Shown piece after piece: positions 19,973 to 28,223 of a stretch of 64,000 nucleotides of DNA. Under the pieces are notes generated by a model. That model did no database searches and was not told where the DNA came from. It saw only the letters and a program-made list of their open reading frames with translations. The stretch comes from Mycolicibacterium insubricum (GTDB taxonomy: Bacteria; Actinomycetota; Actinomycetes; Mycobacteriales; Mycobacteriaceae), in NCBI RefSeq assembly GCF_010731615.1, contig NZ_AP022618.1, forward strand, positions 3,100,001 through 3,164,000, read 5' to 3'. Each line of letters opens with the position of its first letter. Position 1 is the stretch's first letter. Position numbers and translations under genes: made by a program.

Positions 19973-20260
19973 TCAGCCGAAGAAATTGGCGACGGTCTGA
20001 TCGGTGATGGCGGCGCTGTCGCACACGGTCTGCACGGCACCGCCGTGGTTGCCGACCGTCTCGGCGAGGTGTTTGAGCGCGCGCAGCAGCTCCTGCTGGT
20101 GTAGGAAGAAACCGTCGGCGCCGATGCCCTGGAAATCGGCGACCAGGGCGTTGGTCTTGGCTTCGACGTCACCGCTGATGTCGGCCAGTCCGACGCCGTG
20201 CTGCACCGTCTGCCCCGCCGCGTCCAGGATGGTCGGCAGCGCGTAGGTGATCTTGTCCAT
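19973..20260 (-). CDS. esxC: EsxC, WXG100-family ESX substrate
   Basis: A 95-residue helical hairpin protein of the ESAT-6 family. Like M. tuberculosis EsxC, as I remember it, it lacks the WXG triplet: the turn reads QGIGADGFF near residues 44-52. It ends with the family-like TDQTVANFFG. The start ATG at 20260 has a strong ribosome binding site (AGGAG, eight bases upstream). It follows esxD by 38 bases; the two products are expected to form a heterodimer that is exported. espG2 follows. Confidence 0.88.
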   Translation of the reverse strand: MDKITYALPTILDAAGQTVQHGVGLADISGDVEAKTNALVADFQGIGADGFFLHQQELLRALKHLAETVGNHGGAVQTVCDSAAITDQTVANFFG

Positions 20261-20298
20261 GTTCGGGTCTCCTTGTCAGAGAGGGGATTCGCCGGGTC

Positions 20299-20625
20299 TC
20301 AGAACGGCGTCGGACTGGTGGCGTTGAGTACCTGGCAGATCTTGTTGGCCGCGTCGGCCTCGTTCTGCTCGACGAAGTCGGCGGTCTTGGCCAGCCCGTT
20401 CGCCAGGAAGATGCCGTGCTGGACGGCGCGCTGCAGATCACTTTCGATGGAGATCGCCGCGTTGGTGGAGGTGTTCTGGGTGAGGCCCTGGAACACTCCG
20501 GGTGCGGCGATGTTCTGGTGGGTGGCCAGGTATTGGGTGGCGACCGCGCCGGCGGTCTCCAGCGCGGACATGATGGAGTTGCGGGCCTCGCGCAACTGGG
20601 TGGGCGGAACGTCGAATGTCGTCAT
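20299..20625 (-). CDS. esxD: EsxD, WXG100-family ESX substrate
   Basis: A 108-residue helical protein, the partner of EsxC. It starts MTTFDVPPTQLREARNSI and has no WXG; the inter-helix turn is around APGVFQG near residue 42. Length and position match EsxD of M. tuberculosis ESX-2. A GGGAG element lies six bases before the ATG. A candidate promoter and a hairpin lie in the 216-base gap from the PPE gene, so the esx pair may be transcribed separately from PE/PPE. Confidence 0.86.
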   Translation of the reverse strand: MTTFDVPPTQLREARNSIMSALETAGAVATQYLATHQNIAAPGVFQGLTQNTSTNAAISIESDLQRAVQHGIFLANGLAKTADFVEQNEADAANKICQVLNATSPTPF

Positions 20626-20676
20626 GGTGGTCTCCCTGGCGGTAGCGGACTCCGGATGGGTTCCGATCTGACTGTG

Positions 20677-20705
20677 AGCGTAGGCCGATTCGATGATTCG
20701 TCACT
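20677..20705 (-). promoter_or_regulatory. Candidate promoter of esxD-esxC
   Basis: Minus strand: TACGCT at 20677-20682 is a good -10 for mycobacteria, about 50 bases before the esxD start. A -35 about 17 bases further (near 20700-20705) is poor. The 216-base gap between PPE and esxD, unlike the overlaps elsewhere in the operon, supports an internal promoter here. Confidence 0.4.
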
Positions 20706-20778
20706 TCGGCCTCGACGGGAGCTGTGGATAACCTGCCGGTGTCCACAGGCTGGAAGTGGTTTGGGCACAGCGGATCCC

Positions 20779-20797
20779 CGGGCATCGTTGCGATGCC
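20779..20797 (-). terminator. Hairpin between the PPE gene and esxD
   Basis: GGGCATCG (20779-20786) and CGATGCCC (20790-20797) pair perfectly around a three-base loop, 45 bases after the PPE stop codon. No T-tract follows. It may end or reduce transcription from the PE promoter so that substrate and machinery genes can be expressed at different levels. Confidence 0.6.
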
Positions 20798-20841
20798 CTC
20801 GGTCTGGCTGACGGTCTAGTCGATGTCCGCCATCGGCAGCC

Positions 20842-22050
20842 TCAGTCCCGGGTCGCCGGCGAACCGGCGACCACCTTCACTCGGCTGATGTCTTCTGCCC
20901 TGCCGGATCCCGCCCCGACCCGGCCCAACATTCCCGGCGCCATCGGCATGGCGGCACCGCCGGTGGCGACCCGCGCCTCGGCGGCGTTGAGTGCCCCGGC
21001 GGTGCGCCACCCGGTCGGCCGGCCGCCCGATTCCGGGGCGAAGTTCGACGACGGCCGGGTGTAGCTGGTCAGCCCGACGGCCGCGCCGCGGGCCGGGCCG
21101 GAACCGGCGGTCGGGCCCAGGCCGGCGGACACCGGGACCCCGCCCGTGGCGCGAACCGGTTCGGCCGTCCGCGGCACCGCCTCGTCGGCCAACTCCGGGG
21201 CCAACGCGGTTTCCCCTCGCCCGAACGATCCGAACATCCCGGGCAGCGCCTGGAACGCACCGAAGGCGGTCTGCCCCAGTTGCATCGGTATTCCGGTGAC
21301 GGTTTGCATCAGCTGCGAGCCCACCTGGCCGACCTGCTGGGTGACGCCGGAGACCTGCCCGATCACCGAGTCCATCCCCTGGGCCGGACCACCCGCGGCC
21401 TCCCCGGCCAGGCCCGCGGCCGCCTTCGACGCCTGCATGGCGGTACCGGCGGCGCCCGTCGCGGTCGCCTCGGCGACCGCGGCACCGGCCTCCGCCGGCG
21501 CCGCCGGGGAAGCGCCCATCGCCGTGATCGGCGGCGGGACGGCCAGCGCCGGGATCAGCGCCATCAGGGCGGCCGAGTACCCGGTTCCCACCCCGGCGTT
21601 GTTGGGCCACATGCCCCCGAAGTACTCCACGTCCTTTTCGATGATCTGCGGTGTCAGCATTCCCAGTGCAGGAATATTGGCTGCGCACAACGCTTCCCAT
21701 TGGACGCGGTTTCCCTCGCACAGCGCCGCCGGGATCATCGTCGAGGTGGCCGTCAGGTAGGCGTTGATGGCGGTGGCGAACACCGGCGGTTTCTCCATCA
21801 ACCACGCCGAGAGCAGGTGCAAGGTGGTGTTGAGCATCGTCTGGGTCAGCTGCGACCCGATTCCGGCGACGCCGACGAACTCCGGTGCCAATGCCGCCGC
21901 GTTGCCCATCGACACTCCGGCGGCGGTTTCGCAGCCGGCGAGTTCCATGGCGTAACCCACGGCCGCGGCCGCGGTGGTGCCGACTCCGGCGCCTGCCCGG
22001 AGGATGAAGTCGTTCACCTCCGGTGGGCGGGCCGCCCAGAAGTCGGTCAT
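20842..22050 (-). CDS. PPE protein of the ESX-2 locus (PPE69-like)
   Basis: A 402-residue PPE protein. The N-terminal domain begins MTDFWAARPPEVND, which carries the PPE signature (PPE at residues 9-11), and shows helical segments to about residue 170 that pair with PE. The EspG-binding tip is around LMEKPPVFATAI. The C-terminal part is Ala/Gly/Pro-rich and ends with VKVVAGSPATRD. Length matches PPE69 of M. tuberculosis. The ATG overlaps the PE stop by one base (TGATG). It is the expected export partner of the PE protein and cargo of EspG2. Confidence 0.9.
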   Translation of the reverse strand: MTDFWAARPPEVNDFILRAGAGVGTTAAAAVGYAMELAGCETAAGVSMGNAAALAPEFVGVAGIGSQLTQTMLNTTLHLLSAWLMEKPPVFATAINAYLTATSTMIPAALCEGNRVQWEALCAANIPALGMLTPQIIEKDVEYFGGMWPNNAGVGTGYSAALMALIPALAVPPPITAMGASPAAPAEAGAAVAEATATGAAGTAMQASKAAAGLAGEAAGGPAQGMDSVIGQVSGVTQQVGQVGSQLMQTVTGIPMQLGQTAFGAFQALPGMFGSFGRGETALAPELADEAVPRTAEPVRATGGVPVSAGLGPTAGSGPARGAAVGLTSYTRPSSNFAPESGGRPTGWRTAGALNAAEARVATGGAAMPMAPGMLGRVGAGSGRAEDISRVKVVAGSPATRD

Positions 22051-22373
22051 CAGCCGAGGACGGAGCCCACGCTGGTCGCCAGCCGTCGCAGCGACTCGGT
22101 CGTCTCGAAGGTCACTCCGGCCAGCCCTTGGGCACCGGCGAACAGACCTCGCTGGGCCGTGTGTTCAGCGGCCGCGCCGAGATAGGAGGCACCGGTGGCG
22201 TTGCAGGCAGCGGCGAAGGCCGCCGAGACTGGATCGGCGCCCATCGGCAGGACGCTGATCAGCGTCGCGGCGCCGCCGGCGGTGACTGCTCCGAGTTCCG
22301 CGGTGATGGCCGCTTCGACCGCGGCCGACAGGCCGACACCTTCCGGTGAGACGTTGAGAAGTGGCTCGCCCAT
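22050..22373 (-). CDS. PE protein of the ESX-2 locus (PE36-like)
   Basis: A 107-residue PE-family protein that starts MGEPLLNVSPEGVGLSAAVE, so the PE motif is displaced to PEG at residues 10-12 but the helical hairpin is kept. ATG 22373 has a strong purine-rich ribosome binding site (GGAGGAG); the frame opens eight codons earlier. The general export motif YxxxD/E is represented by YLGAAAE near residue 64. M. tuberculosis PE36 is shorter (about 77 residues, from memory). It is the first gene of the ESX operon here; upstream, where eccC2 and eccB2 would be expected, lies an unrelated gene. Confidence 0.82.
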   Translation of the reverse strand: MGEPLLNVSPEGVGLSAAVEAAITAELGAVTAGGAATLISVLPMGADPVSAAFAAACNATGASYLGAAAEHTAQRGLFAGAQGLAGVTFETTESLRRLATSVGSVLG

Positions 22374-22430
22374 TGGATTTCTCCTCCCCCACTCCACAAT
22401 TCGCGATCGACGGCGCGTGCGGATCGTTAG

Positions 22431-22459
22431 AGCATAGGCCCGTTCCGGGCGGCTGGAAA
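22431..22459 (-). promoter_or_regulatory. Candidate promoter of the PE-led ESX-2 operon
   Basis: Minus strand: -35 TTTCCA (22454-22459), 17-base spacer, -10 TATGCT (22431-22436), about 57 bases before the PE start. It indicates that the operon begins at PE in this genome instead of at eccB2/eccC2. Confidence 0.5.
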
Positions 22460-22505
22460 GGGATAGTTGCGGAGGAAAATAAACTTTCTGCGAAACGGCT
22501 GTGAG

Positions 22506-23744
22506 TCAGCGCCGAAGCTCCCGGCCGGCGTCGAAACGCTCCTCTTCCTGGCCGAGATACCAAGCGTGCCAACGCTGCCAGCGTCGCATCGAGGATTCCT
22601 GCCAGTGCCGGTCCAGCTCCGGGGAGAACCGCCGGGCGAGCTCAACGGCGGCGATCAGCGGTGCGCGGCCGACGAGCAGCCCCGCCCCGGGCAGGCCGCT
22701 GGGTAGTGCGTAGTGCCGCCGGTTCCACGGCAGCATGAACAGGCGCGTGTAGCCGGCCTGCAACTGCAGGTGAAACCGTGCCCGCAGCCGGTCGGAGGTG
22801 CGGGCACCCGCCGGCGGGGTGAAGGACGGGACGAACGCCTCGACCAACTCCGGTCCCAGCGGTCCGGAGTCGTGCTTGCGGGTGGCGTCGAAGTAATACA
22901 GCAGCCGCAGCCCGTCGGCGACGGTCTCGGGGTACATCTCGTCGACCCGGCAGCCGACCAGGTGCCCGAGGTACCGGTTGAAGTGCAGTACCGCCCGCAT
23001 CTCGGCCGGCGAGGTCAAGAATCCCAGTGCGAACAGTCCGAAGGCCGGCCCGACGCTGCCGCCGAGCAGGGTCAGCATCATCTCGGACTGACTGATCGGC
23101 AGGCCGTGGACCTCGGCGTCCCACTCCGGGTGTTCGGCCACCCGGGCGCGCACCGAGACGTGCATGACCCGGACCTTCAGCGATACCTCGCGGGCCTTGG
23201 ACCCGGGCGTCAGCACGGCGCCGGGTTGGCAGACCTCCAGCCACCAGCGGGTGGTCTCCAGATAGCGGTGCAGCGCGCTCTTGCCCGCATAGCCGCCCGA
23301 CAGCGACAGCGGGATCGCCAGGGATCCCTCGGTGTAGGTGTCCATGGTCCCGGCATTGCCGACCGCGCCGAGGCTGTAGCCCCAGCGCCGCCACACCGCC
23401 GCGCCTTCCTCGAGCAGCTCGGGGTCGACCCAGTCCGGGATGGTTTCGAATTCGGCGAACAGCTCGCGCATGGAGTCCGGGGCGTCGGCCACGTTGTCGA
23501 TGCCGACCGCCAGCGCCTCGTCGAGCAGCTCGCGGGCCCGGTCGGGTCCCATCTCGCCGTGGTAGGTCTGTGCGACGAATCGTTCGGCGACGGGGTCGCC
23601 GGCGGTGTGGCCGGCGAGAAACGCTGCGGCCACCTCGTCAGAGGGCAGCAGGTCGAAACCCGTCACCTGCTTGACGCGGTCACGCAGCCGCTGGTGCGCT
23701 GGGTCAACGGTCAACTCCACGTCGGCCTCCGTCCCGATGGACAA
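22506..23744 (-). CDS. MpaB/DUF2236-type oxygenase-like protein
   Basis: A 412-residue protein that I assign to the DUF2236 (ER-bound oxygenase MpaB / rubber-oxygenase-like) family. Support: WRRWGYSLGAVGNAGTMDTY near 115, the histidine motif MHVSVRARV near 195 (the MHxxVR pattern proposed to bind heme in this family), and a helical C-terminal half. Substrate is unknown. Start is uncertain: TTG 23744 or GTG 23720; a longer open frame runs into cobH on the other strand and is not credible. It is divergent from cobH with an 18-base gap that contains a symmetric -10 sequence. It occupies the position expected for eccC2/eccB2. Confidence 0.72.
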   Translation of the reverse strand: MSIGTEADVELTVDPAHQRLRDRVKQVTGFDLLPSDEVAAAFLAGHTAGDPVAERFVAQTYHGEMGPDRARELLDEALAVGIDNVADAPDSMRELFAEFETIPDWVDPELLEEGAAVWRRWGYSLGAVGNAGTMDTYTEGSLAIPLSLSGGYAGKSALHRYLETTRWWLEVCQPGAVLTPGSKAREVSLKVRVMHVSVRARVAEHPEWDAEVHGLPISQSEMMLTLLGGSVGPAFGLFALGFLTSPAEMRAVLHFNRYLGHLVGCRVDEMYPETVADGLRLLYYFDATRKHDSGPLGPELVEAFVPSFTPPAGARTSDRLRARFHLQLQAGYTRLFMLPWNRRHYALPSGLPGAGLLVGRAPLIAAVELARRFSPELDRHWQESSMRRWQRWHAWYLGQEEERFDAGRELRR

Positions 23745-23750
23745 CCCACC

Positions 23751-23757
23751 TAGGCTA
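23751..23757. promoter_or_regulatory. Shared divergent -10 element between cobH and the MpaB-like gene
   Basis: TAGGCTA reads TAGGCT on the plus strand, ending six bases before the GTG of cobH, and TAGCCT on the minus strand, ending seven bases before the TTG of the MpaB-like gene. Each fits TAnnnT at leaderless spacing. Polymerase binding in the two directions should be mutually exclusive. Confidence 0.45.
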
Positions 23758-23762
23758 ACCCG

Positions 23763-24425
23763 GTGCTCGACTACATACGCGACGGTACCGAGATCTACCG
23801 GCAGTCGTTCGCCGCGATCCGGTCCGAGGCCGACCTGTCGGCGTTTCCCGGCGACGTGGCGGCGGTCGTCGTTCGGATGATCCACACCTGCGGGCAGGTG
23901 GATCTGCCCGAGCACATCGCGTTCACCCCGGGAGTCGTCGAGCGGGCTCGCGCCGCACTGGCCGTCGGGGCGCCGGTGCTCTGCGATTCGTCGATGGTGG
24001 CGGCCGGGATCACCCGCCCGCGGCTGCCGGCCGACAACGAGGTGATCGCCCTGGTGGCCGATCCGCGGGCGCCGGAGCGGGCCGCCGCGACCGGCAACAC
24101 CCGCTCGGCCGCCGGGGTGGAGTTGTTCGCCGATCGCCTCGCCGGCGCGGTGGTGGCGATCGGCAATGCGCCCACCGCACTGTTCCGGCTGCTGGAGTTG
24201 CTCGACGAGGGCGCTCCGGTGCCCGCCGCGGTGCTGGGCGGCCCGGTCGGGTTCGTCGGATCGGCCCAGTCCAAGGAGGAGCTGATCCGCGATCCGCGTG
24301 GCATGGACTACCTGGTGGTGACCGGCCGCCGGGGTGGCAGCGCGATGGCCGCCGCGGCGGTCAACGCGATCGCCAGCACCAGCGAGTCGACCGTGTCGGC
24401 CGGGCGGCGAGGTGGCACCGAATGA
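23763..24425 (+). CDS. cobH: CobH, precorrin-8X methylmutase
   Basis: CobH (220 residues) moves the C11 methyl group of precorrin-8X to C12 to form hydrogenobyrinate. The catalytic histidine lies in [10 protein letters not shown] near residue 41, and the substrate-binding [14 protein letters not shown] near residue 138 and [16 protein letters not shown] near 160 are present. GTG start with a -10-like element six bases upstream. Its stop overlaps the start of cobIJ (ATGA). cobG, its expected upstream neighbour, lies 20 kb away. Confidence 0.93.
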   Translation: MLDYIRDGTEIYRQSFAAIRSEADLSAFPGDVAAVVVRMIHTCGQVDLPEHIAFTPGVVERARAALAVGAPVLCDSSMVAAGITRPRLPADNEVIALVADPRAPERAAATGNTRSAAGVELFADRLAGAVVAIGNAPTALFRLLELLDEGAPVPAAVLGGPVGFVGSAQSKEELIRDPRGMDYLVVTGRRGGSAMAAAAVNAIASTSESTVSAGRRGGTE

Positions 24426-25891
24426 GCCCGGGCATCCTCTACGGGGTGGGCCTGGGGCCCGGGGACCCGGAGCTGGTGACGGTCAAGGCAGCCCGGGTGA
24501 TCGGCGCGGCCGACGTGGTGGCGTATCACAGTGCCCGGCACGGGAAGTCGATCGCGCGCCGGATCGCCGAACCCTACCTGCGTGCCGGCCAGACCGAGGA
24601 GCACCTGGTGTACCCGGTCACCACCGAGACCGTCGACCATCCCGGCGGTTACGCCGGGGCCATGGAGGACTTCTACGCCGAGGCCGCCGCGCGCATCGCC
24701 GCGCATCTGGAGGCCGGCCGGGATGTGGCGCTGCTGGCCGAGGGCGATCCGCTGTTCTACAGCAGCTACATGCACATGCACTCCCGGCTGACCGAGCGGT
24801 TCTCCGCGGTGATCGTCCCCGGGGTGACCGCGGTGAGCGCGGCTTCGGCGGCGGTGGCCACCCCGCTGGTGACCGGCGAGGAGATCCTGACCGTGCTGCC
24901 GGGCACCCTCGGTGGCGCCGAGTTGACCCGGCGGCTGGCCGACACCGACGCCGCGGTGGTGATGAAGCTGGGCCGCTCGTTCCCGAAAGTGCGCCGCGCC
25001 CTGGAGGATTCCGGCCGTATCGGCGACGCCTACTACGTCGAGCGGGCCAGCACGCAGGATCAGCAGGTGGCACCGGCGGATCAGGTCGACGCCGACACGG
25101 TGCCGTATTTCTCACTCGTTCTGGTGCCCGGTGGCCGCCCGGTCGACCACGCAGGGTCCGGCGCGGTGGTGGTCGTGGGCCTGGGTCCCGGAGATCCGGA
25201 GTGGCTGACCCCGCAGAGCCGCCGGGAACTCGCCGCGGCGACGGACCTGATCGGCTACGGGCCCTACCTGGACCGGGTGGCACCGCGGGCCGGTCAGGTC
25301 CGGCACCCGTCGGACAACACCGATGAGCCGGAACGGGCCCGGCTGGCCTGCCGGCTGGCCGCCGAGGGACGACGGGTCGCCGTGGTGTCCTCCGGGGATC
25401 CCGGGGTGTTCGCGATGGCGACCGCCGTGTTGGAGGAGGCGGTGAACCACCCCGGCGTGGACGTGCGGGTGATCCCGGCGATGACGGCCGCCAATGCCGT
25501 CGCGAGCCGGGCCGGGGCGCCACTGGGGCACGACTACGCCGTCATCTCGCTGTCCGACCGGCTCAAGCCGTGGGACGTCATCGAGGCACGGCTGCGGGCG
25601 GCGGCCGCCGCCGATCTGGTGCTGGCGATCTACAACCCGGCATCGAAGTCGCGGACCTGGCAGGTGGCGGCGATGCGGGATCTGCTGTTGGAGCACCGGG
25701 ACCCGTCGACGCCGGTGGTGCTGGGCCGCGATGTCGGCGGTGCGGGCGAACGGGTGCGGGTGGTGACGCTCGGCGAGCTGGACCCCGGGGAGGTGGATAT
25801 GCGGACACTGCTGATCATCGGCTCGTCGCAGACCGTCCGCGACGGAGACCGGGTGTTCACCCCGCGACGGTATCCGGGAGCAGTTGAGTAG
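24422..25891 (+). CDS. cobIJ: CobIJ fusion, precorrin-2 C20- and precorrin-3B C17-methyltransferase
   Basis: A two-domain SAM-dependent methyltransferase of 489 residues. The first half (CobI, about 1-238) starts with [20 protein letters not shown] and methylates C20 of precorrin-2. The second half (CobJ, about 244-489) starts with [20 protein letters not shown] and does ring contraction with C17 methylation. Each half has its own GxGxGD SAM loop; [12 protein letters not shown] near 400 is typical of CobJ. The fusion is the normal mycobacterial form. ATG overlaps the cobH stop by four bases. Confidence 0.93.
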   Translation: MSPGILYGVGLGPGDPELVTVKAARVIGAADVVAYHSARHGKSIARRIAEPYLRAGQTEEHLVYPVTTETVDHPGGYAGAMEDFYAEAAARIAAHLEAGRDVALLAEGDPLFYSSYMHMHSRLTERFSAVIVPGVTAVSAASAAVATPLVTGEEILTVLPGTLGGAELTRRLADTDAAVVMKLGRSFPKVRRALEDSGRIGDAYYVERASTQDQQVAPADQVDADTVPYFSLVLVPGGRPVDHAGSGAVVVVGLGPGDPEWLTPQSRRELAAATDLIGYGPYLDRVAPRAGQVRHPSDNTDEPERARLACRLAAEGRRVAVVSSGDPGVFAMATAVLEEAVNHPGVDVRVIPAMTAANAVASRAGAPLGHDYAVISLSDRLKPWDVIEARLRAAAAADLVLAIYNPASKSRTWQVAAMRDLLLEHRDPSTPVVLGRDVGGAGERVRVVTLGELDPGEVDMRTLLIIGSSQTVRDGDRVFTPRRYPGAVE

Positions 25892-25926
25892 ATTTGCCCA
25901 CGGATGCCCGGGTGAGCATTTTCGGC

Positions 25927-26217
25927 ATGGAAACACCACAACCGCTGCTCCGTACCACCTACGCCTACTTCGTCCAGTCCGCGATCGCCTTCGGGGTGTC
26001 GTTCGGCGCCCTGGCGATCGGCGTCACCTTTCTACCGATCTCGGTCTGGCAGCGCGGCTTCCTCGCCGTCTGCGGGCTCTTCCTGGTGACGAGTTGCTTC
26101 AACCTGGCGAAGGTCATCCGCGACCAGCACGAGGCACAACTGATCCGCAACCGGGTCGACGAGGCGCGCATCGAGCAGATGTACGTCGACCACAATCCGC
26201 TCAAGGGCGTCGGCTGA
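25927..26217 (+). CDS. Small YiaA/YiaB-like membrane protein
   Basis: A 96-residue protein with two hydrophobic segments (about residues 14-35 and 42-62) joined by a short loop, then a charged tail VIRDQHEAQLIRNRVDEARIEQMY. The pattern fits the YiaAB two-helix family, whose function is unknown. Start choice is open: ATG 25927, GTG 25912 or TTG 25894; none has a clear ribosome binding site. It follows cobIJ closely and is followed by a perfect hairpin, so it may be the last gene of the cobH-cobIJ transcript. Confidence 0.7.
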   Translation: METPQPLLRTTYAYFVQSAIAFGVSFGALAIGVTFLPISVWQRGFLAVCGLFLVTSCFNLAKVIRDQHEAQLIRNRVDEARIEQMYVDHNPLKGVG

Positions 26218-26234
26218 GGCGTTCCCCCACCGAT

Positions 26235-26266
26235 CCGGCCACCGACACCGACGTGTCGGTGGCCGG
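26235..26266 (+). terminator. Perfect hairpin terminator after the YiaA-like gene
   Basis: CCGGCCACCGACAC (26235-26248) and its exact complement (26253-26266) form a 14-bp stem with a four-base loop, 17 bases after the stop codon. No T-tract follows. It should end the cobH-cobIJ-yiaA-like transcript. Confidence 0.85.
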
Positions 26267-26354
26267 ACACGTTCATCGGCACGTTCAACCAGATCCTCGC
26301 CACGCCCGGCGGAGTCCCCTCCGGCGGTGACGTGCACGCCTACCCTGGGGCACC

Positions 26355-28223
26355 ATGAACACTCCCCCGGTTGACCGGCTGGTCCTCTACAAGCACGGCA
26401 TTGCGCTGGTGGGGCGCAGCGGACCCGTCGACGGGGATTTCGAGCTGACCCTGCGCCGCGAGGACATGCCCGACGTGCTGAAGTCGCTGTCGGTCGAGGT
26501 TGCCGACGGCGCGGCGTCGGTGGGTGCCATCTCCTTCGACTCGCCGTCGGAACCGGCGCGCGAACTGGCCGAGCGAAACCTGCTGCTGGGCTCCGGTGCC
26601 GCACTGGTCGGACTGCTGGACGCGGTCCGCGGCCGGATGGTCGAGGTCGATCTGGGCGAGGGTGTTCGCCGGCGCGGCGAAGTCGTCGGCGTCGATGATT
26701 CAGGCCCGGATCGCCGAGTGCTGTTGCTGCGCACCGAATCCGGCACGGTGAGCCTGGTCGATCTGGCCGGTGCACACGGTGTGCAGCTGGCCGAGGAGCC
26801 GTCGCGCCAGGACCTGGACTACCTGGTTGACCGTTCCCGGGCGGCGTCGGCCGGCCCGACCTGCACGGTCGGGGTGGTGGTGCGGGGCCGGGCCGAGCGG
26901 GTGGCGCTGTCCTACATCGTTCCCTCGCCGATGTGGCGGGTGTCCTATCGGCTGGTCCGCACCGGTGAGCGGTTGGCGCTGACGGCGCTGGGTCTGGTGC
27001 ACAATCCGCTCGACGAGGACCTGCGCGATGTGGCATTGACGCTGACCACCGGGCAACCGGTGAGCTTCGACATCGACCTGTATCACCCGCGCACCGTGCA
27101 CCGCGCCGTCATCGAGGAGCGGGAACGCGGTGCCGACCTGATGGTGGCCGGTGGTATCGCTCCATCGCCCCCGTCCGGTGCGGGACCGGTGAGCAGGTCG
27201 ATGGCCGCACCCGCAAACGCCTATGCCGTCGATCGCGTCGAAACCGGTGACCGCGGTGAGTATTTCGAGTACCGGATCCCCGCAACGATGTCGATCAAGC
27301 GCGGCGGTGCGGCTATGGTCCCGCTGGCGGTATCCGAGGCCGACGACGTCCGGCGCGAACTGGTGTGGGCCGATGGCGAGGATCGAGCACCCGACATCAC
27401 CCTGACCTTCACCAACAGCACCGGCATCGTGCTGGAGGAGGGCCCGGCGGTGATCTACGAGGACGGCGGCTACGCCGGCGAGGCCATGGTGGACTTCACC
27501 GCCCGCGGTGCCACGGTCCGGCTCGCGTTCGCCAAGGATCTGGCGGTGCGCTGCAGCCGGGATGCCGACGTCATCACCGTGGCAGTTCGCGTTCAGCTGG
27601 CCCAGGAGGCCGCCGTCGAGGAACGGCGCCGACAGAAGCAGCACACCCTCACCGTGGAGAATGACCACGACGAGCCAGTGACCGTGGTGTTCGAACTGTC
27701 TGCTCACCCCGATCATCTGCTCAGCCCCGCGCAGAATGCGACGGCGCTGCCCCCTCCAGGCCGACACACCCGTCGTTTCCAGGTGACCGCGCCCGCGCAC
27801 GCCACGGCGACGGCATCGGTGCTGGAGACGTGGTCGGACTACACCCAGATCGACTACCAGCAGCTGGCCCCCGGCCGGCTCGATGATTGGCTGGCCGGCC
27901 GGTCCCTGGACACCGAGACCATCGGAGCGCTCTCGGGTGTGCTGGGCAACTGGGAACAGGCCAAGCGGCTCGACGCCCGCTGCGAACAACTCACCGTCGA
28001 GCGCGACGACGTGTTCGCCGCCCAGTCCCGGATCGCCGAGCAACTCGCGGTTCTGGGGACCGACGGGCCGGAGGGCGAGCTGCGGGCGCGTCAGGTCGGC
28101 GAGCTGCAGCGACGTATCGCCCAGGTCACTGCCATCGAGGCAGGTATCGCCGAGGTCCGCGCCGACGCCGCCGCGGCTCGCCAGGCGGCCACCAATGCTC
28201 TGGGCGCTCTTATCGGCTCCTGA
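26355..28223 (+). CDS. Large DUF4139-like (mucoidy-inhibitor-type) protein
   Basis: A 622-residue protein without signal peptide or membrane segment. The N-terminal half is beta-rich (LVLYKHGIALVGRSGPVDG), the centre has SPMWRVSYRLVRTGERLALTAL near 195-214, which recalls the W-x-P-x-Y core of DUF4139/mucoidy inhibitor A proteins, and the C-terminal 100 residues are predicted coiled coil (CEQLTVERDDVFAAQSRIAEQ region). A poorly conserved linker lies near 255-285. TACCCT at 26341-26346 is a likely -10 with a leaderless start. Its 3' end overlaps cobK by 14 bases in convergent orientation. Function is unknown; family assignment is by pattern only. Confidence 0.6.
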   Translation: MNTPPVDRLVLYKHGIALVGRSGPVDGDFELTLRREDMPDVLKSLSVEVADGAASVGAISFDSPSEPARELAERNLLLGSGAALVGLLDAVRGRMVEVDLGEGVRRRGEVVGVDDSGPDRRVLLLRTESGTVSLVDLAGAHGVQLAEEPSRQDLDYLVDRSRAASAGPTCTVGVVVRGRAERVALSYIVPSPMWRVSYRLVRTGERLALTALGLVHNPLDEDLRDVALTLTTGQPVSFDIDLYHPRTVHRAVIEERERGADLMVAGGIAPSPPSGAGPVSRSMAAPANAYAVDRVETGDRGEYFEYRIPATMSIKRGGAAMVPLAVSEADDVRRELVWADGEDRAPDITLTFTNSTGIVLEEGPAVIYEDGGYAGEAMVDFTARGATVRLAFAKDLAVRCSRDADVITVAVRVQLAQEAAVEERRRQKQHTLTVENDHDEPVTVVFELSAHPDHLLSPAQNATALPPPGRHTRRFQVTAPAHATATASVLETWSDYTQIDYQQLAPGRLDDWLAGRSLDTETIGALSGVLGNWEQAKRLDARCEQLTVERDDVFAAQSRIAEQLAVLGTDGPEGELRARQVGELQRRIAQVTAIEAGIAEVRADAAAARQAATNALGALIGS

